From NCBI RefSeq assembly GCF_010729665.1, contig NZ_AP022610.1, forward strand, positions 3,100,001 to 3,164,000: a stretch of DNA of 64,000 bases. The letters run 5' to 3'. The notes beneath the pieces are model-generated. The model was not told the DNA's origin, made no database searches, and saw only the letters and a list, made by a program, of their open reading frames with translations. This DNA comes from Mycolicibacterium madagascariense (lineage in GTDB: Bacteria; Actinomycetota; Actinomycetes; Mycobacteriales; Mycobacteriaceae). Shown piece after piece: positions 43,892 through 52,702 of this stretch (its first letter is position 1; each line of letters begins with the position of its first letter). Position numbers and translations under genes: made by a program.

Positions 43892-44083
43892 ATGTTCGTC
43901 TGCCTCTGCACCGGCGTGACCAGCAAGTCCGTCACCGATCTCGTCGCCTCGGGGGCCACCACCTCCCGGCAGATCGCCGACGCCTGTGGCGCGGGCTTGG
44001 ACTGCGGACGCTGCAGGCGCACGGTCCGCGCCCTCATCGAGGCGGCGCTGGCGCCGCAGTGTCCGGTGCACGCGGCGAGCTAG
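43892..44083 (+). CDS. bfd: Bacterioferritin-associated ferredoxin
   Basis: A 63-residue [2Fe-2S] protein. The four cluster Cys are at residues 4, 6, 38 and 41 (FVCLCTGV and DCGRC), the pattern of Bfd. It delivers electrons to bacterioferritin so that stored iron can be released. The position divergent from bfrA agrees with that partnership. Its stop overlaps the convergent enoyl-CoA hydratase gene by 4 bp. Confidence 0.92.
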   Translation: MFVCLCTGVTSKSVTDLVASGATTSRQIADACGAGLDCGRCRRTVRALIEAALAPQCPVHAAS

Positions 44084-44844
44084 CCGGACGCCTCCCGCCG
44101 GTCGGCGAACGCGGCCAGGGCGTCGGCATTGGCTACTCCCCCGAGCAACTCGGCGAACTGCGCGTACTCGCGTGCCGCGGCGGCCGCGATCTCGGCGCGA
44201 GTCGGTTCCACCATGGTCTGCTTGACGGCCATCAGACTCGAAACCGGGCGGGAGGCAAGCACTTTCGCGTGCCGCATCGCCTCGGGCAGCAGGTCGTCGG
44301 GCTCGCACACCTTCCACGCGAACCCCATCCGCTGCGCCTCCTGCGCGTCGATCCATTCCGAGGAGAGCAGCATCCAGGCGGCGTTCTGCCGTCCCACCAG
44401 TTGCGGAAGCAGGTAGGACGAGGCCGCCTCTGGGGCCACCCCGAGGCTGGTGAAGGGGCACTTCAGCCGGGCCGTCGTCGACATGAAGACCAGATCGGCG
44501 TACCCGAGGATCGTCGCCCCGATGCCCACCCCGAGACCGTTGACGGCCAGGATCAGGGGTTTGCGGAGCGCCGTCAGCGTCTCGATCATGCCGGGGAAGC
44601 CGTACTCGCCCGACTCGAAGTTCGGGTCGGTGATCCTGGCCTGCATCTCGAGCAGGTCGTTGCCGGCGCTGAAGGCCCTGCCGCTGCCGGTCAGCACGAC
44701 GACCGCGACGGCGGGGTCGTCGTCGGCGGCGCGCAACGCGACCGTGGTGGCGTCGTAGAGCGCCTCGTTGAAGGCGTTCAGGGCCTCGGGACGGTTGAGC
44801 GTCAGGGTGCGCACGCCATCGGCGTCGTCGATCTCCACCAGCAC
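44080..44844 (-). CDS. Enoyl-CoA hydratase/isomerase family protein
   Basis: A 254-residue crotonase-fold enzyme with GTG start. It has LTLNRPEALNAFN, the oxyanion loop GRAFSAGNDL (about residue 56-66), and the second loop AVNGLGVGIGATILGYADLVF. Only one of the two usual catalytic Glu positions is obvious, so it may be an isomerase rather than a hydratase. It would act on an acyl-CoA in fatty acid or related catabolism. No beta-oxidation partners adjoin it. Confidence 0.83.
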   Translation of the reverse strand: MLVEIDDADGVRTLTLNRPEALNAFNEALYDATTVALRAADDDPAVAVVVLTGSGRAFSAGNDLLEMQARITDPNFESGEYGFPGMIETLTALRKPLILAVNGLGVGIGATILGYADLVFMSTTARLKCPFTSLGVAPEAASSYLLPQLVGRQNAAWMLLSSEWIDAQEAQRMGFAWKVCEPDDLLPEAMRHAKVLASRPVSSLMAVKQTMVEPTRAEIAAAAAREYAQFAELLGGVANADALAAFADRREASG

Positions 44845-44892
44845 GGCGGCAGCGTATTCGTCAACCGTTCGAGTACGTGCGACCGGGCTCCG

Positions 44893-45612
44893 TCAGCGCG
44901 ACGGTGTCGCCTCCGCGGCGAACGGCGTGCGCAGGACGTACCGACTGGTCGGAACGGTGTCGACGTTGCGATCGGCACCGAAGGTGGACGTGCTGGCCAC
45001 CATGCGGTTCATCCGCGCGCTCAGGTCGGCGTCGTCGGCGGCGCCGAAGAACGCGTGCAGGTCTCGGGTCGCCTCGATGGGGAAGAGTTCCTCGACGATG
45101 GCGGCGAGCGCCGGCGCCTCCGGGGTGAGCGCCCGCACGACCGCGTTCTGGACGTAGCCGAACGTGGACTGGGTCGCGATGGCGACCGGGGTGTGGTCGA
45201 CGTGCCAGCGCGCGAACCACGTGGGCTCGTCGAGCTCGGGGGGTCGCCGCAGCAGCGCCACGTTCGCGAACCCCGGCGTGCGGGTGCCCGGTGCGGTCGG
45301 CGGGGGCGCCAGCGGCACGGACTCGGTCACCACATAGGCGTCGACGCGGGCGAACTCACCCTCCAGACGCTTTAGGGCACCGAGCACGTGCGGGCCGTAG
45401 GACTGCGGCGTCCAGATGCCGACGAAGCCGACGACGGGCGGGTTCATCGTCGTCAACGTCATCAGCGAGCCGTCGACCGCGGCGTCGCGCACGTTGACCG
45501 CGAGACCCGGCGCCCCCAGTGCCAGCAGGTCATCGGCGATCTCGGTGCGGACCCTCGTCGGCCACGCGTCGTCGCCGGCCGGCCCCCGCAGGGTGATGAT
45601 GACCTTCTCCAC
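44893..45612 (-). CDS. EthD-like / conserved hypothetical protein
   Basis: A 239-residue soluble protein that appears to hold two ferredoxin-like halves. WFARWHVDHTPVAIATQSTFGYVQN in the second half (about 152-176) resembles EthD-type dimeric alpha-beta barrel domains, with the His-x-x-His typical of that group. No signal peptide. The role is unknown; EthD proteins occur in P450 ether-degradation systems and elsewhere. It is divergent from the FUSC gene. Confidence 0.62.
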   Translation of the reverse strand: MEKVIITLRGPAGDDAWPTRVRTEIADDLLALGAPGLAVNVRDAAVDGSLMTLTTMNPPVVGFVGIWTPQSYGPHVLGALKRLEGEFARVDAYVVTESVPLAPPPTAPGTRTPGFANVALLRRPPELDEPTWFARWHVDHTPVAIATQSTFGYVQNAVVRALTPEAPALAAIVEELFPIEATRDLHAFFGAADDADLSARMNRMVASTSTFGADRNVDTVPTSRYVLRTPFAAEATPSR

Positions 45613-45698
45613 CTCGTGAACGTACCGCCGCGCCCAGTCGCATCACCCACGATGGGCCGACGATTCGGTAGGTTTTGACGAGTTGTGATGGTCATGCG

Positions 45699-47633
45699 AT
45701 GAAGGGTTTACCGCTGCGGCTCGCCACGCCTGATCTGGGTGCGGTGGGGCGCAGTCTGCTCGGCGTCATGGTCGCGGCGGGCGCCGGTCTGACCTGGGGT
45801 GCGGCAGGCGCGGCGACGGCTGCCGCCGGGTCGGCGGTCATCGCCGGCGTGACCGCGCTGCAGGACAGTCCCCGCGGCCCGCTGGCCGTGGTCACCGCGA
45901 CGTCCTTCGAGATGGGTGCCGCGGTCCTGCTGGGCACCGCGACGTCCTCGAGCGGCGTGCTGTTCGTCCTGGTGGCCGCGGCGTGGTGCTTCCTGGCGGG
46001 CGTGCAGTGGGGGGTCAGCGCCAGGGCCGGGTTGATCGCCACGGCCGGCGGCGCCTTGCTCGTCACCGCACCGCCCGTAGCCCCCACCCTCGGTTCCGTC
46101 GCCGGGGCGACGCTGCTCGCCATCTTCGGCGGTCTGGTGCAGGCGGCGCTGATCGGCCTATGGCCGCGACGCCGGTGGCGGATGCAGCGCGACGCGCTGA
46201 CGCGGGCCTACTCGTCGCTCGGCACCGACGCCGCGAATCTCGCGGCCGATCACCAGACCGGGGTGGACCCGCGGCCGCTGACCTGGTTGCGCGACGCCGT
46301 CGCGCAGACCGACCGGCAGGTGCGTCACCGCCCCGTCGCCTACCGGGCCTGGTATGCACTGCCCCAACGCATTTCGGTCACCCTGACCGCACTGGCGGGA
46401 CGCGCCCCCGGCGACGCGGGGGTGACCGAGGTCCTGCGGGCCGCCGCGTCGGTACTCACGGCGGTGGCCGGTCGCGGCCGCGCCGCCAAGCAGCGCGCCA
46501 ACGACGGGTTGCAGTCGGTCGACGCCGCGGCGGGCACCGTCGACGTCGCGAACGTCACGCTCGCCCACCGCCTGTCCCAGCAGCTGCGCGAGGCGGTCGC
46601 GCTGCGCTTCGGCGTGACGTCGACGGTCCCCGCCGCGACCGCCGCCATCGGCGGGCACCTCACCCGCGAGTCGCCGATCCTGCGGCACGCCGTCCGGTTG
46701 GCCACCGCCGTCGGCGCCGGGGTGGGCATCGAACGCTTCGCCGACGTCCCGCACGGGTACTGGATCGCGCTCACCGCGCTCATGGCGTTGCGACCCGAGA
46801 CCGCGCACACCTACACCCGCTGCGTGGGCCGGATCGGCGGCACCGCGGTCGGCATCGTCGCGGCGTCGGTCGTCACCGCGGTCGTGCACCCCACCGGGCT
46901 ACTCGCCGCGGTGTTCGTCGTGGCGGTCCTCCTGGTCGGGTACGCGACGTCGACGTCCGGATACGTGGTGCAGAGCGCGGCGCTGACGGCCGCCGCGGTG
47001 TTCCTGATCGACGTGTCGGGAGGTGCGAGCGGGGGCTCCATGACCGATCGCCTGATCGCGGTCCTCATCGGTGGGGCGCTGGCGCTGCTCGTCCACGCCG
47101 CCCTCCCGGACGACTCCATGGTCCGACTCCGGCAGCGCGCCGGCGAACTGCTCAAGACCGAGATCGAGTACGCCGCGACCGTGGTCAAGGCCTTCGTGCA
47201 CGGCCTCGACAGCCCCGGGGAGGCGCTGGCCGCCGCGTGGGAGCGGGCCTTTCGGGCCAGGGCCGCCTTCGAGGCGGCGGCAGGCGCGACGCTGTCGGAC
47301 TCCGGGGAGCTGCGCCGCTGGCTCAAGACCTATCGCACGGCGCTGAATGCGGTCACGACGTCCTGCGCGGCGTTGGAGGCCAGCCTGCCCCCCGAGCCGT
47401 CACCGGCGTTGAGCGGCGACTTCGTCGTGGCCGTCGACGAATACGCCGACGCCCTCTGCGGTGGGCCCACCTCGCCCGGCGCGCCGTGGCGCATCGACGG
47501 CGACCGGGTCGCCGCGGCCGAACAGCGCATCCGCGAGGCGGCCCGCCAACTCGGTCCCGACGACACCGCCAGCCGCGTCCTGGTGGCCGAGATCGGCGAC
47601 ATCACCAAGAGCCTCATCGGCATCACCGACTGA
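45699..47633 (+). CDS. FUSC family inner membrane protein
   Basis: A 644-residue protein with the duplicated architecture of the aromatic acid exporter/FUSC family: a first set of about five to six membrane segments (residues 10-155), a cytoplasmic region (about 160-330), a second set of segments (about 335-470) beginning YWIALTALMALRPE, and a C-terminal soluble domain. The ATG at 45699 is used; a TTG lies eight codons upstream. Such proteins are often called efflux components; no partner gene adjoins it. Confidence 0.8.
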   Translation: MKGLPLRLATPDLGAVGRSLLGVMVAAGAGLTWGAAGAATAAAGSAVIAGVTALQDSPRGPLAVVTATSFEMGAAVLLGTATSSSGVLFVLVAAAWCFLAGVQWGVSARAGLIATAGGALLVTAPPVAPTLGSVAGATLLAIFGGLVQAALIGLWPRRRWRMQRDALTRAYSSLGTDAANLAADHQTGVDPRPLTWLRDAVAQTDRQVRHRPVAYRAWYALPQRISVTLTALAGRAPGDAGVTEVLRAAASVLTAVAGRGRAAKQRANDGLQSVDAAAGTVDVANVTLAHRLSQQLREAVALRFGVTSTVPAATAAIGGHLTRESPILRHAVRLATAVGAGVGIERFADVPHGYWIALTALMALRPETAHTYTRCVGRIGGTAVGIVAASVVTAVVHPTGLLAAVFVVAVLLVGYATSTSGYVVQSAALTAAAVFLIDVSGGASGGSMTDRLIAVLIGGALALLVHAALPDDSMVRLRQRAGELLKTEIEYAATVVKAFVHGLDSPGEALAAAWERAFRARAAFEAAAGATLSDSGELRRWLKTYRTALNAVTTSCAALEASLPPEPSPALSGDFVVAVDEYADALCGGPTSPGAPWRIDGDRVAAAEQRIREAARQLGPDDTASRVLVAEIGDITKSLIGITD

Positions 47634-47645
47634 GACGCGACGACG

Positions 47646-48269
47646 TCAGTCGCGCGCCCACCGCGGTTGGATGAAGACGCCCTCGGCCTCGACGGTGACG
47701 CCCTCGGCGTCGGCCAGGTGTCCGGCGGCGTATGCCTTGACGCCCTCGGTGCGGACCATCGAGGCCTCGACGTGCAGGGCGCCCAGCGGCGTGATGCGCC
47801 GGTACCGCAGCGTGATGGTGCCGGTGAGTCGGGGACTGGCCGAACTGCTGGCCACCTCGCCGAGCGCGTGGTCCAGGATGAGGGCTGCGACGCCCCCGTG
47901 GACGTGCCCGGGTGGCCCCTCATAGGCCGCGCCGAGGTGAAAGTCCGCACGCACCAACCCATCCGGGGTCTTCGTGAAGGTCAGCGGGGGCGCCACCGGG
48001 TTGCGGACGCCGATCACGACGTTGCCCCACGGCATGGCGTCGCCCTCGCTGCCGTGGCGGACGCCGAAGGCGCCGTCGAGCTGGCGGCTGCGCAGTCGCG
48101 CGGTGGCGGCCTCGATCTCGCGTCGCGCGGCGGCGACGGCGTCCTCGCCCGCCTCGGTCCGGATGGTGGCGTCGATCAGTTCGCGGACCGACCGCGTCAG
48201 CGGTTCGTAGATGCCGCGCAGCCGTGCGACGTCCTCGGCGCTGAGGTCTTCCACGGGAAAGTCGAGCAC
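47646..48269 (-). CDS. PaaI-family hotdog thioesterase
   Basis: A 207-residue protein with an extra N-terminal helical part (1-60) and a hotdog domain. The helix motif PGHVHGGVAALILDHALGEVA is typical, its HGG and Asp matching thioesterase active-site positions. It would hydrolyse an acyl-CoA. GTG start at 48269 lies only 8 nt from a perfect KstR-type operator, implying a very short or absent leader and sterol-linked control. It overlaps no neighbour, but ends 12 nt from the convergent FUSC gene. Confidence 0.82.
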   Translation of the reverse strand: MLDFPVEDLSAEDVARLRGIYEPLTRSVRELIDATIRTEAGEDAVAAARREIEAATARLRSRQLDGAFGVRHGSEGDAMPWGNVVIGVRNPVAPPLTFTKTPDGLVRADFHLGAAYEGPPGHVHGGVAALILDHALGEVASSSASPRLTGTITLRYRRITPLGALHVEASMVRTEGVKAYAAGHLADAEGVTVEAEGVFIQPRWARD

Positions 48270-48277
48270 CCTTGCAC

Positions 48278-48291
48278 TAGAACACGTTCTA
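48278..48291 (-). promoter_or_regulatory. KstR-type operator, perfect palindrome (TAGAACACGTTCTA)
   Basis: A perfect palindrome matching the KstR core, 8 nt upstream of the thioesterase GTG. On the other side the TetR gene ends (48312), so only the thioesterase can be its target. The position overlaps the likely transcription start. Confidence 0.8.
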
Positions 48292-48311
48292 CCGTCGGTG
48301 TCGAGTTGCCG

Positions 48312-48878
48312 CTAGGCCGTCGGCGCGGGTCCGACCAGCAACTGCTGAATGACCGGGCCCGCCCAGCGGACCAGCTCGTCGTAGCTGAGATCGGCGACGG
48401 CCGGGTTGCGCAGGACGTAGCGGGTGGTGGCGAGACCGATGATGAACGAGCCCATCAGGCCGGCGCGCTGCATGGCGTGATCGGGCGTCACGGCGAACAG
48501 CACCGGCGCGACCTGCGTCGCGAACACCTGGCGCATGGTCTCTGCGGCGGTGGCGCTCGTCATGGCCGCCCGCAGGAGTGCGACGAACGTCGTGTCGCCC
48601 TCCCACACCGCGAAGAACCTCGGCAGCAGCACGGCAGCCAGGTCGGCGGGGGCGACGCCGGCGAGCTCCGGGAGGTCGAGGGTGAACTCGGCGGCGGCGG
48701 CGAACAGGTCCTGTTTGCTGCCGAAGTAGCGGATGACCAGAGCCGGGTCGACGCCCACGTCCGCGGCGACCGCGCGCAGCGTCGTGCGCTCGAAGCCGTC
48801 GGCGCCGAAGCGGGTCCTGGCCGCGGCCAGGATGTCGGCACGCGTCTCGCGCGCATTGCGGGCCCGGGTCGTCGGCAT
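48312..48878 (-). CDS. TetR family transcriptional regulator
   Basis: A 188-residue TetR protein. The helix-turn-helix is RTRFGADGFERTTLRAVAADVGVDPALVIRYFGSK (about residues 21-55 in pieces), and the C-terminal ligand domain is hydrophobic. The gene is divergent from the flavin hydroxylase, with 96 bp between starts containing two near-identical palindromes, so it most likely represses both itself and the catabolic operon. The inducer is unknown, possibly the aromatic or ureide substrate. Confidence 0.85.
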   Translation of the reverse strand: MPTTRARNARETRADILAAARTRFGADGFERTTLRAVAADVGVDPALVIRYFGSKQDLFAAAAEFTLDLPELAGVAPADLAAVLLPRFFAVWEGDTTFVALLRAAMTSATAAETMRQVFATQVAPVLFAVTPDHAMQRAGLMGSFIIGLATTRYVLRNPAVADLSYDELVRWAGPVIQQLLVGPAPTA

Positions 48879-48890
48879 GACCCGAGCCTA

Positions 48891-48908
48891 TGTCACCAAC
48901 CGTTGACA
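48891..48908. promoter_or_regulatory. TetR operator copy 1 (TGTCACCAACCGTTGACA)
   Basis: A palindrome with arms TGTCA/TGACA. It includes TTGACA (48903-48908), which with TACGGT (48927-48932) at 18-bp spacing gives a good promoter for the hydroxylase gene. It starts 13 nt upstream of the TetR ATG, so binding would block both directions. Confidence 0.65.
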
Positions 48909-48935
48909 GCCGGGAGGCGGGCCGCCTACGGTGTA

Positions 48936-48953
48936 AGTCACCAAGTGTTGACA
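48936..48953. promoter_or_regulatory. TetR operator copy 2 (AGTCACCAAGTGTTGACA)
   Basis: A near-copy of the first palindrome (15 of 18 bases alike), 45 bp downstream. It would cover the transcription start predicted about 7 nt after TACGGT. The Shine-Dalgarno AGAGGAG follows before the hydroxylase ATG at 48975. Confidence 0.65.
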
Positions 48954-48974
48954 TAGCCGATCAGAGGAGCCGCC

Positions 48975-50504
48975 ATGGAGTACGCCCGGGACGACCTCCC
49001 CGTTCTCGTCGTCGGCGCCGGGCCCACGGGCCTGACCGCGGCGCTCGAACTGTCCCGACTGGGCATCGCGGTGCGCATCGTCGACGCGGCCCTCGAGCCG
49101 TCGACCACGTCGCGCGCGCTGGGCGTGCAGGCCCGCACCCTCGAACTGCTCAGGCCCCGTGGCGTCGGCGACGAACTGGTCGCGCTGGGGAACCGGGCCA
49201 GCCGCACGGCCCTGCACGCGGCGGGCCACCGCCTCGCGAGCATCGAATTCACCGGCATGCCAAGCCAATTCGACTACATCCTACTGCTGGCTCAATCCGA
49301 GACCGAACGCGTACTCGCCGAGCAGCTCGGTCGCCAGGGCGTCAAGGTCGAGCGCGGCATCCGATTCACCACGCTCACCGAGCGCTGCGACTCCGTCGCC
49401 GTCGTCCTGACCGCCCGCGACGGCGCCACCGAGACCGTCGACGCGTCCTACGTCATCGCCGCCGACGGCTCGCACAGCCCCATCCGCAAGCACCTGGGCC
49501 TGCCCTTCACCGGTCGGTCGCTGCCGCAGCAGTACGTGCTCGGCGACGTTCGGCTCCACGGCGACCTCGCCGAGGACCAGCTGTCGATCTTCCTGGCGAC
49601 CCGCGGCTTCCTGGCGGTGTTTCCGTTGGGCGACAAGCGATTCCGGCTCATGGCGACCGACCCGGACGGCCTCACCGGGGACCGCGACGAGCCCACGCTC
49701 GACGACGTCCAGGCGCTCTTCGACCGCGCGGTGGGCAGACCGGTCCGGCTGTGCGAGCTCGATTGGAGTTCGCGCTTCCGCATCAACAGTCGCCACCTGG
49801 AGACGCTGCGCCACGGCCGGGTGTTCTTCGGTGGGGACTCGGCCCACGTGCACAGCCCGGCGGGCGGACAGGGCATGAACGCCGGCATCCAGGACATGGT
49901 CAACCTGTCGTGGAAGCTCGCGATGGTCCTGCGCGGCACCGCCAGACCCGAGCTGCTCGACACCTATGAGTCCGATCGGCTTCCGGTGATCCGGCAGCTG
50001 GTCGCGATGACCGAACGGGCCACCAGGGTCTTCAACTCGACCAATCTCCTGGCCCACGCGGTGCTGACCCGGGTGGCGCCCCTCGTGCTCGCCAGCGCCC
50101 GAGTGCAGGGCAAGGCGGCACCGCGGCTGGGCCAGCTGTCGGCGTCCTACCGCCGCGCTCCCCTGGCCAGCGGCGGCGGCCGACTCGGCGGGCTGCGGGC
50201 CGGTGATCGCGTGCCCGACGCCGAGCTCGCCGGCGGCGGCAGGCTCTACGACCTCCTCGACACCGCGGCGCCCACGCTCCTCGTCTCGGGCCCGACCCCC
50301 GACGAGGCCCGACGGATCGCGAACGCCGTCGGACCCTGGGCCGACGTCGTCGGGGTGCGGACCGTCGACCTCCCCGCGGCCGTCGCCGCACCACCGGGCT
50401 GGCTCCTGGTCCGCCCCGACGGCTACCTCGCCGCGGCCGGTCCCTCGGGAGACGTGCGTCGGCTCCACGGCTGGCTCGAGCGGTGGCTGACGACCCCCGC
50501 GTAG
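48975..50504 (+). CDS. FAD-dependent aromatic monooxygenase (PHBH / rifampicin monooxygenase-like)
   Basis: A 509-residue class A flavin hydroxylase. The FAD Rossmann motif VVGAGPTGLTAALELSRLG lies at about 11-29, the DG-type motif VIAADGSHSPIRKHLG near 160, and GD motif FGGDSAHVHSPAGGQGMNAG near 288. A thioredoxin-like C-terminal domain (about 400-509) is present as in phenol hydroxylase-type and Rox-type enzymes. It would hydroxylate an aromatic or heteroaromatic ring with NAD(P)H and O2. It opens an operon with amide hydrolases, 79 nt before the next gene. Confidence 0.85.
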   Translation: MEYARDDLPVLVVGAGPTGLTAALELSRLGIAVRIVDAALEPSTTSRALGVQARTLELLRPRGVGDELVALGNRASRTALHAAGHRLASIEFTGMPSQFDYILLLAQSETERVLAEQLGRQGVKVERGIRFTTLTERCDSVAVVLTARDGATETVDASYVIAADGSHSPIRKHLGLPFTGRSLPQQYVLGDVRLHGDLAEDQLSIFLATRGFLAVFPLGDKRFRLMATDPDGLTGDRDEPTLDDVQALFDRAVGRPVRLCELDWSSRFRINSRHLETLRHGRVFFGGDSAHVHSPAGGQGMNAGIQDMVNLSWKLAMVLRGTARPELLDTYESDRLPVIRQLVAMTERATRVFNSTNLLAHAVLTRVAPLVLASARVQGKAAPRLGQLSASYRRAPLASGGGRLGGLRAGDRVPDAELAGGGRLYDLLDTAAPTLLVSGPTPDEARRIANAVGPWADVVGVRTVDLPAAVAAPPGWLLVRPDGYLAAAGPSGDVRRLHGWLERWLTTPA

Positions 50505-50583
50505 CTCCCCCGCCACGAGCGGCTAACACGATCGATACACGGCCGTACTGCGATCGCCATCATCGTGGCGACAATCGATTCTC

Positions 50584-51996
50584 ATGGCTCGTGACGCACA
50601 GGGACCGTCCATCGGACCTTCAGTCTCCGAGGTGCTGGCCTCGCACGCCGGCGGCACGGGTTCCCCCACCAAGACCGCGACCAGGGTCGCCGACGCCATC
50701 GCGGCCCGCGGGGACGACGGCACCTGGCTGTCGACGGTGCCGCGCGAGGACCTGCTCGCCGCGGCGGCCGCGATCGAGCAGCGGCCGGGCGCTCGGACCC
50801 TGCCGCTCTACGGCGTGCCCTTCGGCGTCAAGGACAGCATCGACGTCGAGGGCGTGCCGACCACACTGTCCTGTCCGGACTACTCCTATGTCGCCACCGC
50901 GACCGCCCCCGCCGTCCGGCGACTGCTCGACGCGGGTGCGCTCTACGTCGGCAAGACCAACCTCGACCAGTTCGCCACCGGCCTGAACGGCACCAGGACG
51001 CCGTACACCGTGCCGCGCAGCGTCTACGGCGGCGACATGATCTCGGGCGGTTCGAGTTCCGGGTCGGCCCTCGCCGTCGCGCTGGGGCAGGTCCCGTTCG
51101 CCGTCGCCACCGACACGGCGGGGTCCGGCCGCGTGCCCGCCGCGCTCAACGGCGTCATCGGCTACAAACCGTCGCGCGGACTCATCAGCACCGTGGGGTT
51201 GGTGCCCGCCTGCAAGTCGCTGGACTGCCTCAGCGTCATGGCGGGGTCGATCGACGACGTCGATCGCGTCATGGACGTCATGATCGGCCGCGACGACGGC
51301 GACCCCTGGTCACGCGACCGCGGTCCCCGCCACCGCGGCGGCCCCATCCGGGTCGGCCTGCCGCCGGTCGGCGACCTCGACTTCTTCGGCGACGACGCGA
51401 TGCGCCTGGCCCACCTGAACTTTCGCGAGCGGCTCGCCGGGTACGGCGACGTCACCGAGGTGTCCCTCGCGCCGTTCCTGGCCGCCGGGGCGCTGCTGTA
51501 CCAGGGGCCGTGGGTCGCCGAACGACTGGTCGAGTTCGGCGACTTCCTTGCCGCTCGACCCGATTCGATCCACCCGGTGGTCCGGGAGATCCTGCGCAGC
51601 GGGCAGCGCTACACCGCCGTCGACGCGTTCGCCGCGCTGCAGCGCCTGCAGGAGCTGAAGGCCGAGGTCGGCCGGCTGTGGGCCGACGTGGACGTACTCG
51701 TCGTCCCGACGATCGGCACCACGTTCACCGTCGACGAGGTACTGGCCAAGCCCATCGAGTGCAATACGGTCCTCGGCCACTACACCCACTTCGGCAACCT
51801 CCTCGACCTGCTCGGCGTCGCAGTGCCGCTCGGCACCACCTCTGACGGAAGGCCCTGCAGCGCAATGCTTCTCGGCCCCGCGCTGACCGACGACACGGTG
51901 CTCGAACTGGCCGCCACGATCCTCGACGAACCCCGCACCCGGGTCAGCGACGCCGCCGCGCCGCTCGTCGCCACCGCATCCCTGGAGAAGGCATGA
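50584..51996 (+). CDS. Allophanate hydrolase, amidase domain only
   Basis: A 470-residue amidase-signature enzyme with the allophanate hydrolase signature: FGVKDSIDV with Lys83, [23 protein letters not shown] (155-161) with the cis-Ser, and [18 protein letters not shown] with nucleophile Ser181. It hydrolyses allophanate to ammonia and N-carboxyurea-type product. Canonical AtzF/DUR1-type enzymes are about 600 residues because of a C-terminal domain; that domain is absent here. ATG start; its stop overlaps biuH by 4 bp (ATGA). Confidence 0.85.
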   Translation: MARDAQGPSIGPSVSEVLASHAGGTGSPTKTATRVADAIAARGDDGTWLSTVPREDLLAAAAAIEQRPGARTLPLYGVPFGVKDSIDVEGVPTTLSCPDYSYVATATAPAVRRLLDAGALYVGKTNLDQFATGLNGTRTPYTVPRSVYGGDMISGGSSSGSALAVALGQVPFAVATDTAGSGRVPAALNGVIGYKPSRGLISTVGLVPACKSLDCLSVMAGSIDDVDRVMDVMIGRDDGDPWSRDRGPRHRGGPIRVGLPPVGDLDFFGDDAMRLAHLNFRERLAGYGDVTEVSLAPFLAAGALLYQGPWVAERLVEFGDFLAARPDSIHPVVREILRSGQRYTAVDAFAALQRLQELKAEVGRLWADVDVLVVPTIGTTFTVDEVLAKPIECNTVLGHYTHFGNLLDLLGVAVPLGTTSDGRPCSAMLLGPALTDDTVLELAATILDEPRTRVSDAAAPLVATASLEKA

Positions 51997-52691
51997 CCAC
52001 ATCGCACGAGGTACCCGCGGAGCCGACCCCGTTTCGGCTCGTCCCCGGCAAGACCGCCCTCATCGTCATCGACATGCAGCGCGACTTCATCCTGCCCGGC
52101 GGATTCGGCGAGAGCCTCGGCAACGACGTCGACCAACTGCTGAAGGTCGTACCGCCGCTCGCGGCACTGATCGCCGCCGCGCGCGACGCCGGAATCATGG
52201 TGATCCACACCAGGGAGGGGCATCGGCCCGACCTGTCGGACTGCCCACCGGCGAAGCTGAACCGCGGCGCACCGTCACAGCGGATCGGCGACCCCGGCAA
52301 GTACGGCCGCATCCTCATCCGCGGCGAGTACGGCCACGACATCGTCGACGAACTCGCGCCTGCGCCCGGCGAAGTGGTGATCGACAAGCCCGGCAAGGGC
52401 GCCTTCTACGCGACCGAACTGCAGGACGTCCTCACCGGGGCGGGCATCACCCAGCTGCTCGTCACCGGCGTCACCACCGAGGTGTGCGTCCACACCACGA
52501 CGCGGGAGGCCAACGACCGCGGTTATGAGTGCCTCGTCGTATCCGATTGCGTCGGTTCTTATTTCCCGGACTTCCAGCGGATCGGCCTGGAGATGATCAA
52601 GGCCCAGGGCGGCATCTTCGGCTGGGTCGCCGACAGCGCCGCCGTGATCCCCGCCCTCGCGGCTCTCGGCACGCCCCTGTCCCAGGTGTAG
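51993..52691 (+). CDS. biuH: Biuret amidohydrolase (isochorismatase-fold cysteine hydrolase)
   Basis: A 232-residue isochorismatase-like hydrolase. It matches biuret hydrolase along its length: IDMQRDF with Asp27, [10 protein letters not shown] (72-81), [18 protein letters not shown] with Lys132, and TTEVCVHTT with the nucleophile Cys165, followed by [11 protein letters not shown]. The triad spacing agrees with that of the characterised enzyme. It converts biuret to allophanate and ammonia; ureidoacrylate hydrolase is a less likely alternative. Translationally coupled to the allophanate hydrolase, which would take its product. Confidence 0.85.
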   Translation: MTTSHEVPAEPTPFRLVPGKTALIVIDMQRDFILPGGFGESLGNDVDQLLKVVPPLAALIAAARDAGIMVIHTREGHRPDLSDCPPAKLNRGAPSQRIGDPGKYGRILIRGEYGHDIVDELAPAPGEVVIDKPGKGAFYATELQDVLTGAGITQLLVTGVTTEVCVHTTTREANDRGYECLVVSDCVGSYFPDFQRIGLEMIKAQGGIFGWVADSAAVIPALAALGTPLSQV

Positions 52692-52702
52692 AGGAGATCG
52701 CC

